From NCBI GenBank assembly GCA_023460155.1, contig JAEWRF010000207.1:1-12312 (forward strand): a stretch of DNA of 12,312 nt. The letters are read 5' to 3'. This DNA comes from Bacillota bacterium (GTDB lineage Bacteria > Bacillota > Clostridia > Oscillospirales > Acutalibacteraceae). Below the pieces are notes generated by a model, which searched no databases, was not told the DNA's origin, and saw only the letters and a program-made list of their open reading frames with translations. A program made the position numbers and the translations under genes. Each line of letters opens with the position of its first letter. The stretch's first letter is position 1. Below, piece after piece: positions 1 to 7,481 of this stretch.

Positions 1-566
1 TCCGAACACAGCAGAACGGCGTCACCCGGGTGATGCAAGGGCACGGGGCGCGGTTGAGCAAGACGGATACGGTGTTTGAGCAGGGGGATTTTAACCAGAC
101 GGGCCGTGCACAGGATTACGCTCTGACGCACAACGACGAGTTTTTTGCCGTGCGCGCGGCGGACGGAACGGTGAAATACACAAGAGACGGGAATTTTCAG
201 CTTTCCACCCGCTCGGACGGTTCCTTTGCGCTCTCGACCTCCGAGGGGGATTTGGTGCTTGACGGCTCGGAGAATCCGATTATCGTAAGCGACCCCGAGG
301 CAAAGCAGAGGGTCGGGGTTTACTCTTTTTCAAATCTCGGTGGGCTGAACAAAGCCGGGAATAACTGCTACGAAGCGACCGCGCTTTCCGGGCAGCCGAC
401 CGTGGTTCCGAATGCGGAGATTAAAGAAGGGTATCTGGAAGGCTCTACGGTCAATGTTGCGGCGGAAATGACGGAAATGATCAATACGAATCGCGCGTTT
501 GATCTGAGCGCCAATATTATAAAGATGTCTGATGAAGTAATGCAGACAGTAAATAATCTGCGCTGA
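1..566 (+). CDS. Flagellar basal-body rod protein, FlgF/FlgG family (5' partial)
   Basis: This is the C-terminal 187 residues of a rod/hook-family protein. The frame is open from base 3 to the TGA at 564-566, and the start lies outside the window. Family members polymerise through their N- and C-terminal helices to form the rod that crosses the cell wall. Visible family features are a QGDFNQTG segment (visible residues 27-34), the degenerate core DYALTHNDEFFAV (38-50; relatives usually have glycines before FF), the RDGNF motif, and the C-terminal signature YLEGSTVNVAAEM followed by an amphipathic helix ending NNLR. About 60 to 70 N-terminal residues are missing if the protein has the family's usual length of about 250. 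I cannot separate FlgF from FlgG (FlhO from FlhP in Bacillus) on this fragment. A GTG at 30 is only an internal codon. It leads into fapA after 37 nt, probably in one operon. Confidence 0.9.
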   Translation, partial: RTQQNGVTRVMQGHGARLSKTDTVFEQGDFNQTGRAQDYALTHNDEFFAVRAADGTVKYTRDGNFQLSTRSDGSFALSTSEGDLVLDGSENPIIVSDPEAKQRVGVYSFSNLGGLNKAGNNCYEATALSGQPTVVPNAEIKEGYLEGSTVNVAAEMTEMINTNRAFDLSANIIKMSDEVMQTVNNLR

Positions 567-603
567 TTGGTGCGGGATTAATTATTGGGGAGTCTGAGGG
601 ACA

Positions 604-2067
604 ATGGATGAAAAGAGTTTAAATGAGGAAGATGCTGCTTCGGAAGCCGAACCGAAGCCTGAATTGGAGCTGCAGGTTGCAACGGACAAAATGGCGGCCT
701 ATCTCCGAGTGCAGGCGGCGCCAAACGGCAACCGGGAAGTTACCTGCGAAGAGATTATGGATTTTCTTCGCCAGGCTGGAATCTGCTACGGGATTTTTGA
801 CGGCGCCATTCGTGAATACTGTGAGAAAAAGCAATTTTTTCTGGAACTGAAATGCGCCGAGGGTCTTGCCCCCGTCGATGAGGAGAACGGGAAAATCATC
901 TACAATTTCCGGACCGAGCAGAGCAATGCGCCCCAGCAGAAAGAGGACGGTACGGTGGATTACATGAACCTTGGGCTGGTGCAGAATGTATCACCCGGGG
1001 ATGTGCTTTGCAGGATTATTCCGCCTTCTCCCGGAAAAGACGGAATCGATATTTACAATACTCCGGTCGAGTACACACGGGGGAAAATCCCGAAATTTCC
1101 GAGCGGAAAAAACACCATCATTTCGGAGGACGGCCTTACTCTGACCGCAGCGATCGACGGCTGCATCGAGTATAAAAACGCCATGCTGAACATTAACGAC
1201 GCATTTGTTGTGCACGGTGACGTGGGGAGCTCTTCGGGGAATATCGTCTTTTCGGGCACAGTAACGGTTCAGGGCGACGTGCGGGAAGGCTTTACCGTAA
1301 AGGCCGGCAGGGATATTATTATCCGCGGGTTCGTGGAAGGAGCTACCATCGAGGCCGGAGGAAACGTAACCATTGCCAAGGGAATGAACGGGATGGGCAA
1401 GGGAGTCATTCGGGCCGAGGGAGATATCTCCGGCAAGTATTTCGAAAACGTGAGTCTGTTCTGCAAGGGGAATGTGTATGCGGATGTTATCATGAACAGC
1501 CGCACGCAGGCGGAGGGCTCCGTGTTCCTGAAGGGAAGGAACGCGCTTCTGATCGGCGGAAGCTGTCAGGTTGGCAGGCGGGTGTATGCGGGTACGATCG
1601 GGAACGAAAACAATTCCCATACGGAGGTCTGCATTGCTTCTCAGGAGCTGCAGAAGCTCCTGTCCGATCTTGCCGGCGGGGAGACGGAAAAGCTCCGCGC
1701 AAGTCTTGCCTCTGCCAAGGAGAAGGAAGCCGTTTACAAAACAAGGATCGCAGCCCTTACGCGGGAAATTGCAGGGAATCAAAACGCGGATGCCGTTAAG
1801 GCGGAACTCCGTTCCGCAATTCTGAAAAAGGGGCACTTGGAAGCCGAGATCCGAGAGCTGGAGAAAAAAATCGCCGCTTCCGAAAAAGACAAGCAGTCAT
1901 CTGCGGATTTCAATGTGATCGGAGTGAAGACGATTTTTGCGGGGACAAAACTGAAAATCGGCAACTTCGTCCAGATCCTTTCGGAAAATTTCACCAATAT
2001 TAAATTTTATTCCGATAGGGGCAGTATCGTGAACGGGCCGGTACTTCCATCGGACCGGATCGGCTGA
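604..2067 (+). CDS. fapA: FapA-family (DUF342) flagellar assembly protein
   Basis: The 487-aa protein has the FapA/DUF342 layout. A variable acidic N-terminus (1-25) is followed by an N-terminal domain that ends in the family motif PPSPGKDGIDIYNTPV (140-155). A right-handed beta-helix region (about 200-340) follows, rich in short repeats of the G-x-V/I type such as VVHGDV, TVQGDV, EAGGNV, RAEGDI and FCKGNV. Then comes a charged coiled coil (about 345-428) and a short beta-rich tail. In Vibrio a FapA protein has been tied to flagellation and sugar-PTS signalling; in Clostridia the role is poorly defined, so function here rests on family and context. The ATG is preceded by GAGGG three bases upstream and by GGGGAG further back. 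It sits 37 nt after the rod gene and 28 nt before cheC, which suggests co-transcription with flagellar and chemotaxis genes. No membrane segment is visible. Confidence 0.88.
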   Translation: MDEKSLNEEDAASEAEPKPELELQVATDKMAAYLRVQAAPNGNREVTCEEIMDFLRQAGICYGIFDGAIREYCEKKQFFLELKCAEGLAPVDEENGKIIYNFRTEQSNAPQQKEDGTVDYMNLGLVQNVSPGDVLCRIIPPSPGKDGIDIYNTPVEYTRGKIPKFPSGKNTIISEDGLTLTAAIDGCIEYKNAMLNINDAFVVHGDVGSSSGNIVFSGTVTVQGDVREGFTVKAGRDIIIRGFVEGATIEAGGNVTIAKGMNGMGKGVIRAEGDISGKYFENVSLFCKGNVYADVIMNSRTQAEGSVFLKGRNALLIGGSCQVGRRVYAGTIGNENNSHTEVCIASQELQKLLSDLAGGETEKLRASLASAKEKEAVYKTRIAALTREIAGNQNADAVKAELRSAILKKGHLEAEIRELEKKIAASEKDKQSSADFNVIGVKTIFAGTKLKIGNFVQILSENFTNIKFYSDRGSIVNGPVLPSDRIG

Positions 2068-2095
2068 ACCGTTTAAATGAGCAGAGAGGTGTATC

Positions 2096-2719
2096 ATGAC
2101 AATTCAGGATCTTGGCCAGCTTAATGAAATGCATATCGACGTTTTGAAGGAAATCGGCAATATCGGTGCGGGAAATGCGGCAACGTCCCTTTCTCAGATG
2201 CTGAACCGGCCGGTGGATATGGTAACGCCCACCGTACGGATACTGGACATCAGCGATGCCGATAAGGCCCTCGGCGGCCCGGAAACGCCGGTTATAGCGA
2301 TTCTGGTGGAACTCAGCGGCGATATTACGGGCATTATGATGTTTGTGATCGGTCAGGATTTTACGCAGTCTCTTCTGGAAGCGCTGCTGGGGGAAAGCAA
2401 GCCGTCTTTCGCTCAGTTAACAGAAATGGACTATTCCGCCCTTTCCGAAATCGGAAACATTATGATTGGCTCCTACGCGAATTCAATCGCGACGCTTTCC
2501 GGCCTTGAGATCAAAATTTCAGTTCCGGCCGTAACGGCCGATATGGTTGGCGCGCTGCTGACGGTGCCGGCGGCAGAGATGGGGAGTGTTTCCGATAAAA
2601 TTATCTTCATTGAGGATGATTTTCTCAGCGCAAACAGTACGATTTCGGCCAACATGATGCTGATCCCCGATATCGGTTCCCTGAATAAATTAATGAACAG
2701 TCTGGGGATTGAATTATGA
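2096..2719 (+). CDS. cheC: CheY-P phosphatase CheC
   Basis: CheC-family phosphatase of 207 aa that removes phosphate from CheY-P and binds CheD. Both pseudo-symmetric active-site helices are intact. Site 1 has D15, E19, N22 and P45; site 2 has S114, E118, N121 and P144, which fits the D/S-x3-E-x2-N-x22-P signature twice. The motifs read EIGNIGAGNA and EIGNIMIGSYAN. Two complete sites mark it as CheC rather than CheX (one site) and argue for an active enzyme. The FliY/FliN C-terminal domain is absent, so it is not FliY. A good ribosome binding site (AGAGAGGTG) lies just upstream of the ATG. The TGA stop overlaps the cheD start (ATGA), the usual coupled arrangement for these two interacting proteins. 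CheA, CheB, CheR and CheY are not in the window. Confidence 0.95.
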   Translation: MTIQDLGQLNEMHIDVLKEIGNIGAGNAATSLSQMLNRPVDMVTPTVRILDISDADKALGGPETPVIAILVELSGDITGIMMFVIGQDFTQSLLEALLGESKPSFAQLTEMDYSALSEIGNIMIGSYANSIATLSGLEIKISVPAVTADMVGALLTVPAAEMGSVSDKIIFIEDDFLSANSTISANMMLIPDIGSLNKLMNSLGIEL

Positions 2720-3201
2720 GTGAACTGATTACTGTGAGTATATCGGACGCGCAGATCGCCGCCTGCCCCGGGACGCTGGTTACCTACGCACTCGGTTCCT
2801 GCATCGGCATCTGCCTGTATGACACGCTGCTGAAAATAGGGGGGCTGGCCCATATCATGCTCCCCTATTTCCCCGAAAACAACGCGCAGGAAAAAATACA
2901 CCGCTATGCCGATACCTGCCTGCCGGATCTGGTGAAGAAGATGGAAAGCAGGGGCTGCGCGCGCAGTCGGATGCTTGCCAAAATCGCCGGCGGGGCAAAG
3001 ATGTTCAGCGTAGCGGATGACAGTGCCTTTGGGAATATTGGGCAGCGGAATGCCGCGGCAGTCAAGGAAACCCTGCAAAATCTTCAGATCCGGCTGATCG
3101 CTGAGGATACCGGGCTGAATTACGGCAGAACGCTGTATTTTTATACGGAAACAGGAGAAATGGTGGTAAAATCGTTTGCGAAAGGGACAAAAACCTTTTA
3201 G
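2716..3201 (+). CDS. cheD: Chemoreceptor glutamine deamidase CheD
   Basis: 161-aa CheD, a cytoplasmic cysteine hydrolase that converts specific receptor glutamines to glutamates and is controlled by binding CheC. The catalytic set is visible with the spacing known for the family: T23, C29 in the loop ALGSCIGICLYD, and H46 in GGLAHIMLP. A further conserved block is AKIAGGAKMF. The length is normal. The ATG overlaps the cheC stop by 4 nt, with GGGGAT about 8 nt upstream inside cheC, so translation is probably coupled. Its TAG stop (3199-3201) overlaps the stop of the convergent leftward chaperone gene, and no terminator is seen between them. A likely substrate encoded nearby is the receptor at 7482-8960, which has Gln/Glu pairs in its signalling helices; that link is inference. 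Confidence 0.95.
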   Translation: MSELITVSISDAQIAACPGTLVTYALGSCIGICLYDTLLKIGGLAHIMLPYFPENNAQEKIHRYADTCLPDLVKKMESRGCARSRMLAKIAGGAKMFSVADDSAFGNIGQRNAAAVKETLQNLQIRLIAEDTGLNYGRTLYFYTETGEMVVKSFAKGTKTF

Positions 3202-3641
3202 CGGGCGGAATTATAAAACATCGACCCGTTTTGCTTTTGCCGCGATTGATTGACAAGTTGCTGCAGCCGCTGACTTTCTTCGCGGAACCGTTCCATGGAA
3301 ACCTGGTCTGTGGCCACAATGTCGCGCAGAAGAGACCGGCAGGCCGCGCCGCATTCCGAAAGCTCGAATTCCTCCGGAGTACAGTCGGTTTTTTTCAGGT
3401 TGGAAGACAAAGCGTAATTCACACGTGTCTGCCCGCTTGAAGAAAGCCGATTGACATGGCTGTCAATCAGTTGGTTGCATTTTTTCAGGCGGTCAATGTA
3501 AACTTCCCTTTCCTGCGGAAGAGTTCCGGGGTCCGGATGGGGCAGTTTGCTGAGGGATTCCATCTGACTGCTCATCTCCATGATTTTTTCAAGGAGAACT
3601 TTTTTCTGCTTCAGGCATTCCAATATTTCCTTATATTCCAT
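3198..3641 (-). CDS. Putative FliT/FlgN-like flagellar export chaperone
   Basis: A 147-aa, highly charged, helix-rich protein directly downstream of fliS, where many bacteria carry fliT. I recognise no strict signature. The call rests on position, size, predicted long helices (about 1-30, 43-70 and 90-135) and a C-terminal FYN segment reminiscent of FlgN-family tails. FliT binds the FliD C-terminus and FlgN binds hook-filament junction proteins; either would fit this fliD-fliS context. The ATG at 3639-3641 begins the helical region (EYKEILECL). The frame runs on upstream to 3737, but that part lies inside fliS and looks non-native. No convincing Shine-Dalgarno precedes the ATG, and a strong hairpin (3660-3687) sits 18 nt before it, so translation may depend on ribosomes ending on fliS. 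The TAA stop overlaps the cheD stop on the other strand. Confidence 0.7.
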   Translation of the reverse strand: MEYKEILECLKQKKVLLEKIMEMSSQMESLSKLPHPDPGTLPQEREVYIDRLKKCNQLIDSHVNRLSSSGQTRVNYALSSNLKKTDCTPEEFELSECGAACRSLLRDIVATDQVSMERFREESQRLQQLVNQSRQKQNGSMFYNSAR

Positions 3642-3659
3642 AATGTATTCAACCCAAAA

Positions 3660-3687
3660 GGGAGCGGAGCTTAATTGCTCCGCTCCC
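3660..3687 (-). terminator. Perfect 11-bp hairpin enclosing the fliS stop codon
   Basis: The two arms (3660-3670 and 3677-3687) are exact reverse complements, GGGAGCGGAGC and GCTCCGCTCCC, around a 6-nt loop. On the minus strand the fliS stop TAA lies in the loop, and TTTTGGG follows the stem. The GC-rich stem plus short T-run resembles a weak rho-independent terminator or attenuator between fliS and the chaperone gene. It could instead act as a 3' stabilising stem or affect translation restart. The stem also encodes the last residues of FliS. Confidence 0.6.
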
Positions 3688-4081
3688 TTCCTTTCCCGGA
3701 ATTTTGCATTCGAACGGTTTTTTCCGCCTGTACCCACGCGTCCCTGAGCTCCTGGGCCATGGGAAGAATCTTTTCCAGGTAATCAGCCTGGTTATTGACG
3801 TTGGCCTGAATGATCTGCCCGATCATAAAGGAGTAGATGTTTCGAAGCTTTTCTGAAATCGGATATTGGTTGTCCAGAATTACGACTAAGTAGTTCAGAA
3901 TATCCCTGCATTTTGAGGTGCATTTTTTTGCAGCTTCCGGATTATTCTGGCTGAAAAGCAGAGCACCGTATCTCATGTTCTTGATCAATTCATCGTAAAG
4001 CTTAATCAGCAGCTCGCCCCGGGACATGGTGTTGATTTCCTGCTCACGGTATTGCATGATCAATGGATTTGTTCCTGCCAT
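3671..4081 (-). CDS. fliS: Flagellin export chaperone FliS
   Basis: 136-aa FliS. This four-helix cytosolic chaperone binds the C-terminus of flagellin and keeps it from polymerising before export. Family marks are the N-terminal YREQEINTMSRGELLIKLYD segment (11-30), the RDILNYLVVILD helix (59-70), and the Y-SFMIGQIIQANV motif (about 83-95). The length is typical. The start ATG has GGAGG about 12 nt upstream, somewhat long but usable. It lies 56 nt downstream of fliD in the same direction, and the sigma-28 promoter before fliD probably serves all three genes. The stop codon is embedded in a strong hairpin. Flagellin itself is not in this window. Confidence 0.95.
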   Translation of the reverse strand: MAGTNPLIMQYREQEINTMSRGELLIKLYDELIKNMRYGALLFSQNNPEAAKKCTSKCRDILNYLVVILDNQYPISEKLRNIYSFMIGQIIQANVNNQADYLEKILPMAQELRDAWVQAEKTVRMQNSGKGRERSN

Positions 4082-4137
4082 ATTCTCTTAATGCCTCCGC
4101 ATTTCATTTGTTTTTAAGTGCCGCCTGTCCAGAGGGA

Positions 4138-7100
4138 TTACGAGGAAGAAGAAGAACTGCCTGTCATGGAGGACAGATAACCCATTTGGGAATTCAACTG
4201 GGCCAGTGAGGTTTCCATGTTGGTGAATTTAGTCCACCAGCGGTCTTCCTGCGTAGTGAGCTGAGTCTTCAGATTGGTAATATTAGTATCGTATTGTTTG
4301 ATTTGAACCCCGATCGCACTGGTATCGTTTACGGTCGAACCGCTTGTTCCGGCAAGGGCGATCAGCTGCCCGGTCACGCCGGAGGAGGTACCGACATATT
4401 TATCCAGCACCTGTTTCAGCTGTGTGGCGATGCCGTCCGTGGCGTTTGTGAACATCTCCTGAACCTTGTCCGGCTCCGTAGCGAGCGCTGATTTCAGAGT
4501 CGATTCGTTGATGTTCAGCTTTCCGCCGGACGTGTAATCGTAGAGGTCGGTAGAGATGCCGATGTCGCTGAGGGAAAGACCGCTGGAGGTTTCCGTAGCA
4601 CTGGCTACTCCGGCCAAATCATAAAGAACACCGGTCAGGGTGCTGTCATTTTGCAGTAAGCCTTTCTTTGCCGCTGTATTCCAATCGGAAATTTCATCGC
4701 TGGTCATATCCTCTTTTTGAGCATCCGTCAGAGGCGCATATTTTTTGCCGGTGTCCGAGTCCTTGGTCGGCGTATCGGTAGTATAGGTGTTGGCTTTCGC
4801 AATAATCGCGTTATAGGCGCTTACAAAATCCGTGATCTTCTTGTAAAGATCGTCCGTACCTGACGAGTCGGAAAAGGTAATATTCGCATTGTCTGCCGTC
4901 TTGCTGTTTGCGGTAATCGTTACGCCGTCCAGAGTGAACGAGTTAGACGAGCGGGTGATTGTCGTTGGGGTGCTGCTTCCGTTCAGATTCACGGACATCA
5001 CCAGATCTGTACCGGCGGTCACGGTCTGCCCGACGGACGACAGATGTGCGGTTCCGTCGTAAGCGGTTTTGGAACCGTTCACGTAATATTTTCCAGCGGT
5101 GCTGTCATACGTAATTCCCGCTGTTCCTGCAGTATACAGCGCGGCGAGGGTACTGGAGCTGCTTTTTGTTGAAATACCGCTGCTGCCCACATTCAGAATA
5201 TCTCCGGTACCTGTGGATTTAATATTTAAAATGGTCGTTCCGTCCCCGCCGACAGCGTTGAAGTCCAGGTGATCCCCATCGATTCCAACGCTGATTTTTC
5301 CCTTCAGGGAACTGTTGCCGTCGATCTGTGTCTGAACAGCCGCGGCAAGATCGGAAATCGAGTTATAGGAAGTGCCCAGGGAAATTGTCTGCTCGCCGTC
5401 GGTCCCGAGCTGAAACGTATAGGAGGAACTGCCTGTGCTTGTAACGGCTCCGGCCAAATCTGTCGGAAGGCTGCCAGTTTTTGCGGCCGAAAGGTTGGAG
5501 GTCCCGAATCCAAACAGCACCTGCGCCAGATTTCCGCCGCTGACATCGTCGGAAATGCTGACTTTGCCCTGGGAACCAGTATCGGAACTGACAATTCGGA
5601 ATGAATCAGTCGTCTGAGAATAGCTTACGGTGACGCCTGCGGCGGAATCGTTAATCTGGGAGATAATTTCCCCGACCGTATCGGTTTTGTCAAACGAAAG
5701 CGATACGCCGTTGATGGTCATGCTGTATTTTCCATCCGAACCGGCTATCAGCGACTGGCTGAAGTCACCTGAGATATCCTCCAGAGCATCGCGTGTCGAA
5801 ATTCGGTTCGAATCTCCGGAACTGATGCGCAGGGCGCCATTTTTATCCAGCACGTTGGTGGAGTCCGATGAAGTGAGGGTAAGCGTGTTGGAAGAATCCG
5901 CTACCTTCATGGAGAGCTTGTTTGTGTTGTCGATCGAGATGGAGATTTTCCCGCTTCCGAAACTGTTGTTGACGGCACTTTGCAGATAGCTTGCCAGCTC
6001 CGAAGGTGTATCATATTGTGTTTCATCTGTACCGAAGGTGACAGTTTTGCTGAGGCCGCCCAAATTGAGGGTAAGAGTTGAACCTTTCAGGGCATCTCCC
6101 AAATAGGTGTAGGAAAGCTTGCCGAGATCGGTGTCCGTCCCTGTGAAGGCGCCGCCGCCTGGTTCTTTGGCAGAGGAATCGGCGGTTAATCCAAGGCCGT
6201 TCAAAAGGTTTTTGGAGCCGTCGGTGATGGAAAGCTCCTGAGTCCCAGTGTTTTTCAGCTCAATTTTACTCGAATCGGAGTCGGACGCGGCAAATGTAAT
6301 ATTTCCGCTCAGACCGGTAGTAGAGGCAATCTGAGTATTCAGCTGCGCAGCTATTTTTGTCACGGCATCCGATGCACTTAAACCGGTTATGTCGACATCC
6401 TTTCCCAATTTCAGGGTATAGCTTTCTCCTCCGTAATTCAGCGTAAACTGAGACGAACCGGAAATCGTGTGGCTGAACAGGCTGCTGGAGGAGACGTTTT
6501 TATCAATTGCACCGGCAGTCACCGAAGATGTACTGGTTTGTGTTCCTGGAAAGCCCAGCGCGGATAAAAAGGTGGCGCTGTTGCTGTCCGCAGAATTTGC
6601 TTTTATTCCGACGCCCGTAGTATTGTCGGCTGCGGTCAATTCAATTTTCTGTGTGCTTGTATTAAAACTAAACGCAATTTTTCCCTTGAGGTCGCTGCTG
6701 GCGCTGATCTGATCGTTCAGGCCGTTGACCACCTTCTGGACCTCGGAATTGCTGATCACGCCGCTGGAGCTCTGATCCTCGGAGTTTAAGTTGACGTCGC
6801 TGGCCATAGTGAGCGTATAGTCTTTTCCCCCGTAGGAGACCACGACGGACTGACCGGCGACATTGGATTTTGCCCAGCTGCTGTAGATGGTTCCAGAGGT
6901 AATTGCTTCATCCGAAACCTGCTGTGTGGAGGTACAGGCAGCAGCGCTCGCAAGCTGCGAAATGCTGTTGATGACCATTGCTTTGGCGTCGGATATATTC
7001 CCTGTTGCGCTGACAGCGGAAGAAGAGCTGGTAAGTGCGCTGGCATTAAAAAAAGTAGAGCTCAAAAGGTTCGTGCTGCTGTTTGAATAAGAAAAATAAG

Positions 7101-7338
7101 TGGAAGAAAGGTTTTTTAAACTGGTGGTGACGTCCTGGTACATAGTTTGCTTCCACTCGGCAATTTGTTCCAACTGTTTTTGCTTGTCAATTTTGCTTTG
7201 CGTGCCGGAAACCAATGCCTTGATGATGGAATCGGTATCCAGACCGGACATCAGGTTGGTGCCGGTCAGGCGCAGCAGGTTGGAAGTTTGAAGGTTGCCG
7301 ATGGAACTGGACGAAGTTGAAGAGCTTGATGAACTCAT
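4138..7338 (-). CDS. fliD: Flagellar filament cap protein FliD, unusually long
   Basis: 1066-aa FliD (HAP2), the secreted cap that sits on the filament tip and inserts flagellin subunits. The N-terminal FliD domain spans about 20-130, with the conserved GLDTDSIIKALV. The C-terminal FliD domain spans about 795-1050 and includes APLTDAQKEDMTSDEI (868-883) and the final coiled-coil helices. Between them is a very long Ser/Thr/Asn-rich region (about 163-715) made of about five degenerate beta-rich modules resembling the flagellin hook IN motif. This makes the protein far longer than the usual 400 to 700 aa. Both termini are serine-rich. One cysteine is visible (C135). No signal peptide is seen, as expected for type III export. 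The ATG has GGGAGGT six nt upstream, and a perfect sigma-28 promoter lies 47-73 nt upstream. Confidence 0.95.
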   Translation of the reverse strand: MSSSSSSTSSSSIGNLQTSNLLRLTGTNLMSGLDTDSIIKALVSGTQSKIDKQKQLEQIAEWKQTMYQDVTTSLKNLSSTYFSYSNSSTNLLSSTFFNASALTSSSSAVSATGNISDAKAMVINSISQLASAAACTSTQQVSDEAITSGTIYSSWAKSNVAGQSVVVSYGGKDYTLTMASDVNLNSEDQSSSGVISNSEVQKVVNGLNDQISASSDLKGKIAFSFNTSTQKIELTAADNTTGVGIKANSADSNSATFLSALGFPGTQTSTSSVTAGAIDKNVSSSSLFSHTISGSSQFTLNYGGESYTLKLGKDVDITGLSASDAVTKIAAQLNTQIASTTGLSGNITFAASDSDSSKIELKNTGTQELSITDGSKNLLNGLGLTADSSAKEPGGGAFTGTDTDLGKLSYTYLGDALKGSTLTLNLGGLSKTVTFGTDETQYDTPSELASYLQSAVNNSFGSGKISISIDNTNKLSMKVADSSNTLTLTSSDSTNVLDKNGALRISSGDSNRISTRDALEDISGDFSQSLIAGSDGKYSMTINGVSLSFDKTDTVGEIISQINDSAAGVTVSYSQTTDSFRIVSSDTGSQGKVSISDDVSGGNLAQVLFGFGTSNLSAAKTGSLPTDLAGAVTSTGSSSYTFQLGTDGEQTISLGTSYNSISDLAAAVQTQIDGNSSLKGKISVGIDGDHLDFNAVGGDGTTILNIKSTGTGDILNVGSSGISTKSSSSTLAALYTAGTAGITYDSTAGKYYVNGSKTAYDGTAHLSSVGQTVTAGTDLVMSVNLNGSSTPTTITRSSNSFTLDGVTITANSKTADNANITFSDSSGTDDLYKKITDFVSAYNAIIAKANTYTTDTPTKDSDTGKKYAPLTDAQKEDMTSDEISDWNTAAKKGLLQNDSTLTGVLYDLAGVASATETSSGLSLSDIGISTDLYDYTSGGKLNINESTLKSALATEPDKVQEMFTNATDGIATQLKQVLDKYVGTSSGVTGQLIALAGTSGSTVNDTSAIGVQIKQYDTNITNLKTQLTTQEDRWWTKFTNMETSLAQLNSQMGYLSSMTGSSSSSS
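5194..6852 (-). repeat. Five degenerate hook-IN-like modules inside FliD
   Basis: Protein-level repeats read by eye in FliD at residues about 163-262, 290-385, 405-500, 533-612 and 635-715. Each has a beta hairpin of the type Y/L-x-L-G-G-x-x-x-T-h-x-h-G, an amphipathic helix holding an A-x-x-I/V-x-x-x-I core, a G-K-I-x-h-x-h strand, and often a closing leucine/glycine stretch such as FLSALGF, LLNGLGL or QVLFGFG. Modules 1, 2 and 5 are the most alike; all three carry an L-K/S-G-K/N-I strand. The fourth is closest to the canonical IN motif. Similarity is at protein level only and module edges are approximate. Confidence 0.65.
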
Positions 7339-7384
7339 ATCGCTACCTCCCGATAGTCACCAGTATTTCAGTTTCACAATTTCT

Positions 7385-7411
7385 ATATCGGCCTATTGAT
7401 AAAAAAGTTTA
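7385..7411 (-). promoter_or_regulatory. Sigma-28 (SigD/FliA) promoter for fliD
   Basis: On the minus strand the -35 element TAAA (7408-7411) is followed by exactly 15 nt and then the -10 element GCCGATAT (7385-7392). This is a full match to the SigD consensus. The predicted transcript would start near 7377, giving a leader of about 40 nt before the fliD ATG. It lies downstream of the receptor terminator, so fliD-fliS-chaperone should form an independent late flagellar unit. Confidence 0.92.
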
Positions 7412-7428
7412 GCAGTCTGCCGGTACCC

Positions 7429-7469
7429 AGAAAAATATCCCGCCCTTTCCGAAGAAAAGGCGGGATATT
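7429..7469 (-). terminator. Rho-independent terminator after the receptor gene
   Basis: On the minus strand an 11-bp perfect stem (AATATCCCGCC at 7459-7469 pairing with GGCGGGATATT at 7434-7444) encloses a 14-nt loop. A run of T follows, part of it inside the stem base (7431-7435 are all A on the plus strand). It begins 12 nt after the receptor stop codon and should end the cheW-pilZ-cheW-mcp transcript. Confidence 0.88.
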
Positions 7470-7481
7470 CGAAAGGGATAA

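Noticed and set aside
991..1836. 281-codon open frame antisense to fapA
   Set aside because: The opposite strand encodes a clear DUF342 protein. This frame has no domain, no upstream signal and an implausible composition.
2526..2540. Palindrome CGGCCGT-A-ACGGCCG inside cheC
   Set aside because: A 7-bp palindrome with a one-base centre in GC-rich coding sequence. It is not repeated elsewhere, so chance or codon use explains it.
2538..2545. GCCGATAT on the plus strand inside cheC, resembling a sigma-28 -10 element
   Set aside because: No TAAA-like element lies 14-16 nt upstream, and the bases encode conserved CheC sequence.
3181..3199. AAAGG...CCTTT inverted repeat at the end of cheD as a possible terminator
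   Set aside because: Only 5 bp, A/T-rich, with no T-run after it on either strand; too weak to call.
3642..3737. N-terminal extension of the chaperone gene into fliS
   Set aside because: The extra 32 codons lie in another frame of fliS and the stem-loop. They are Arg/Lys/Gly-rich and unlike the helical protein that starts at ATG 3641.
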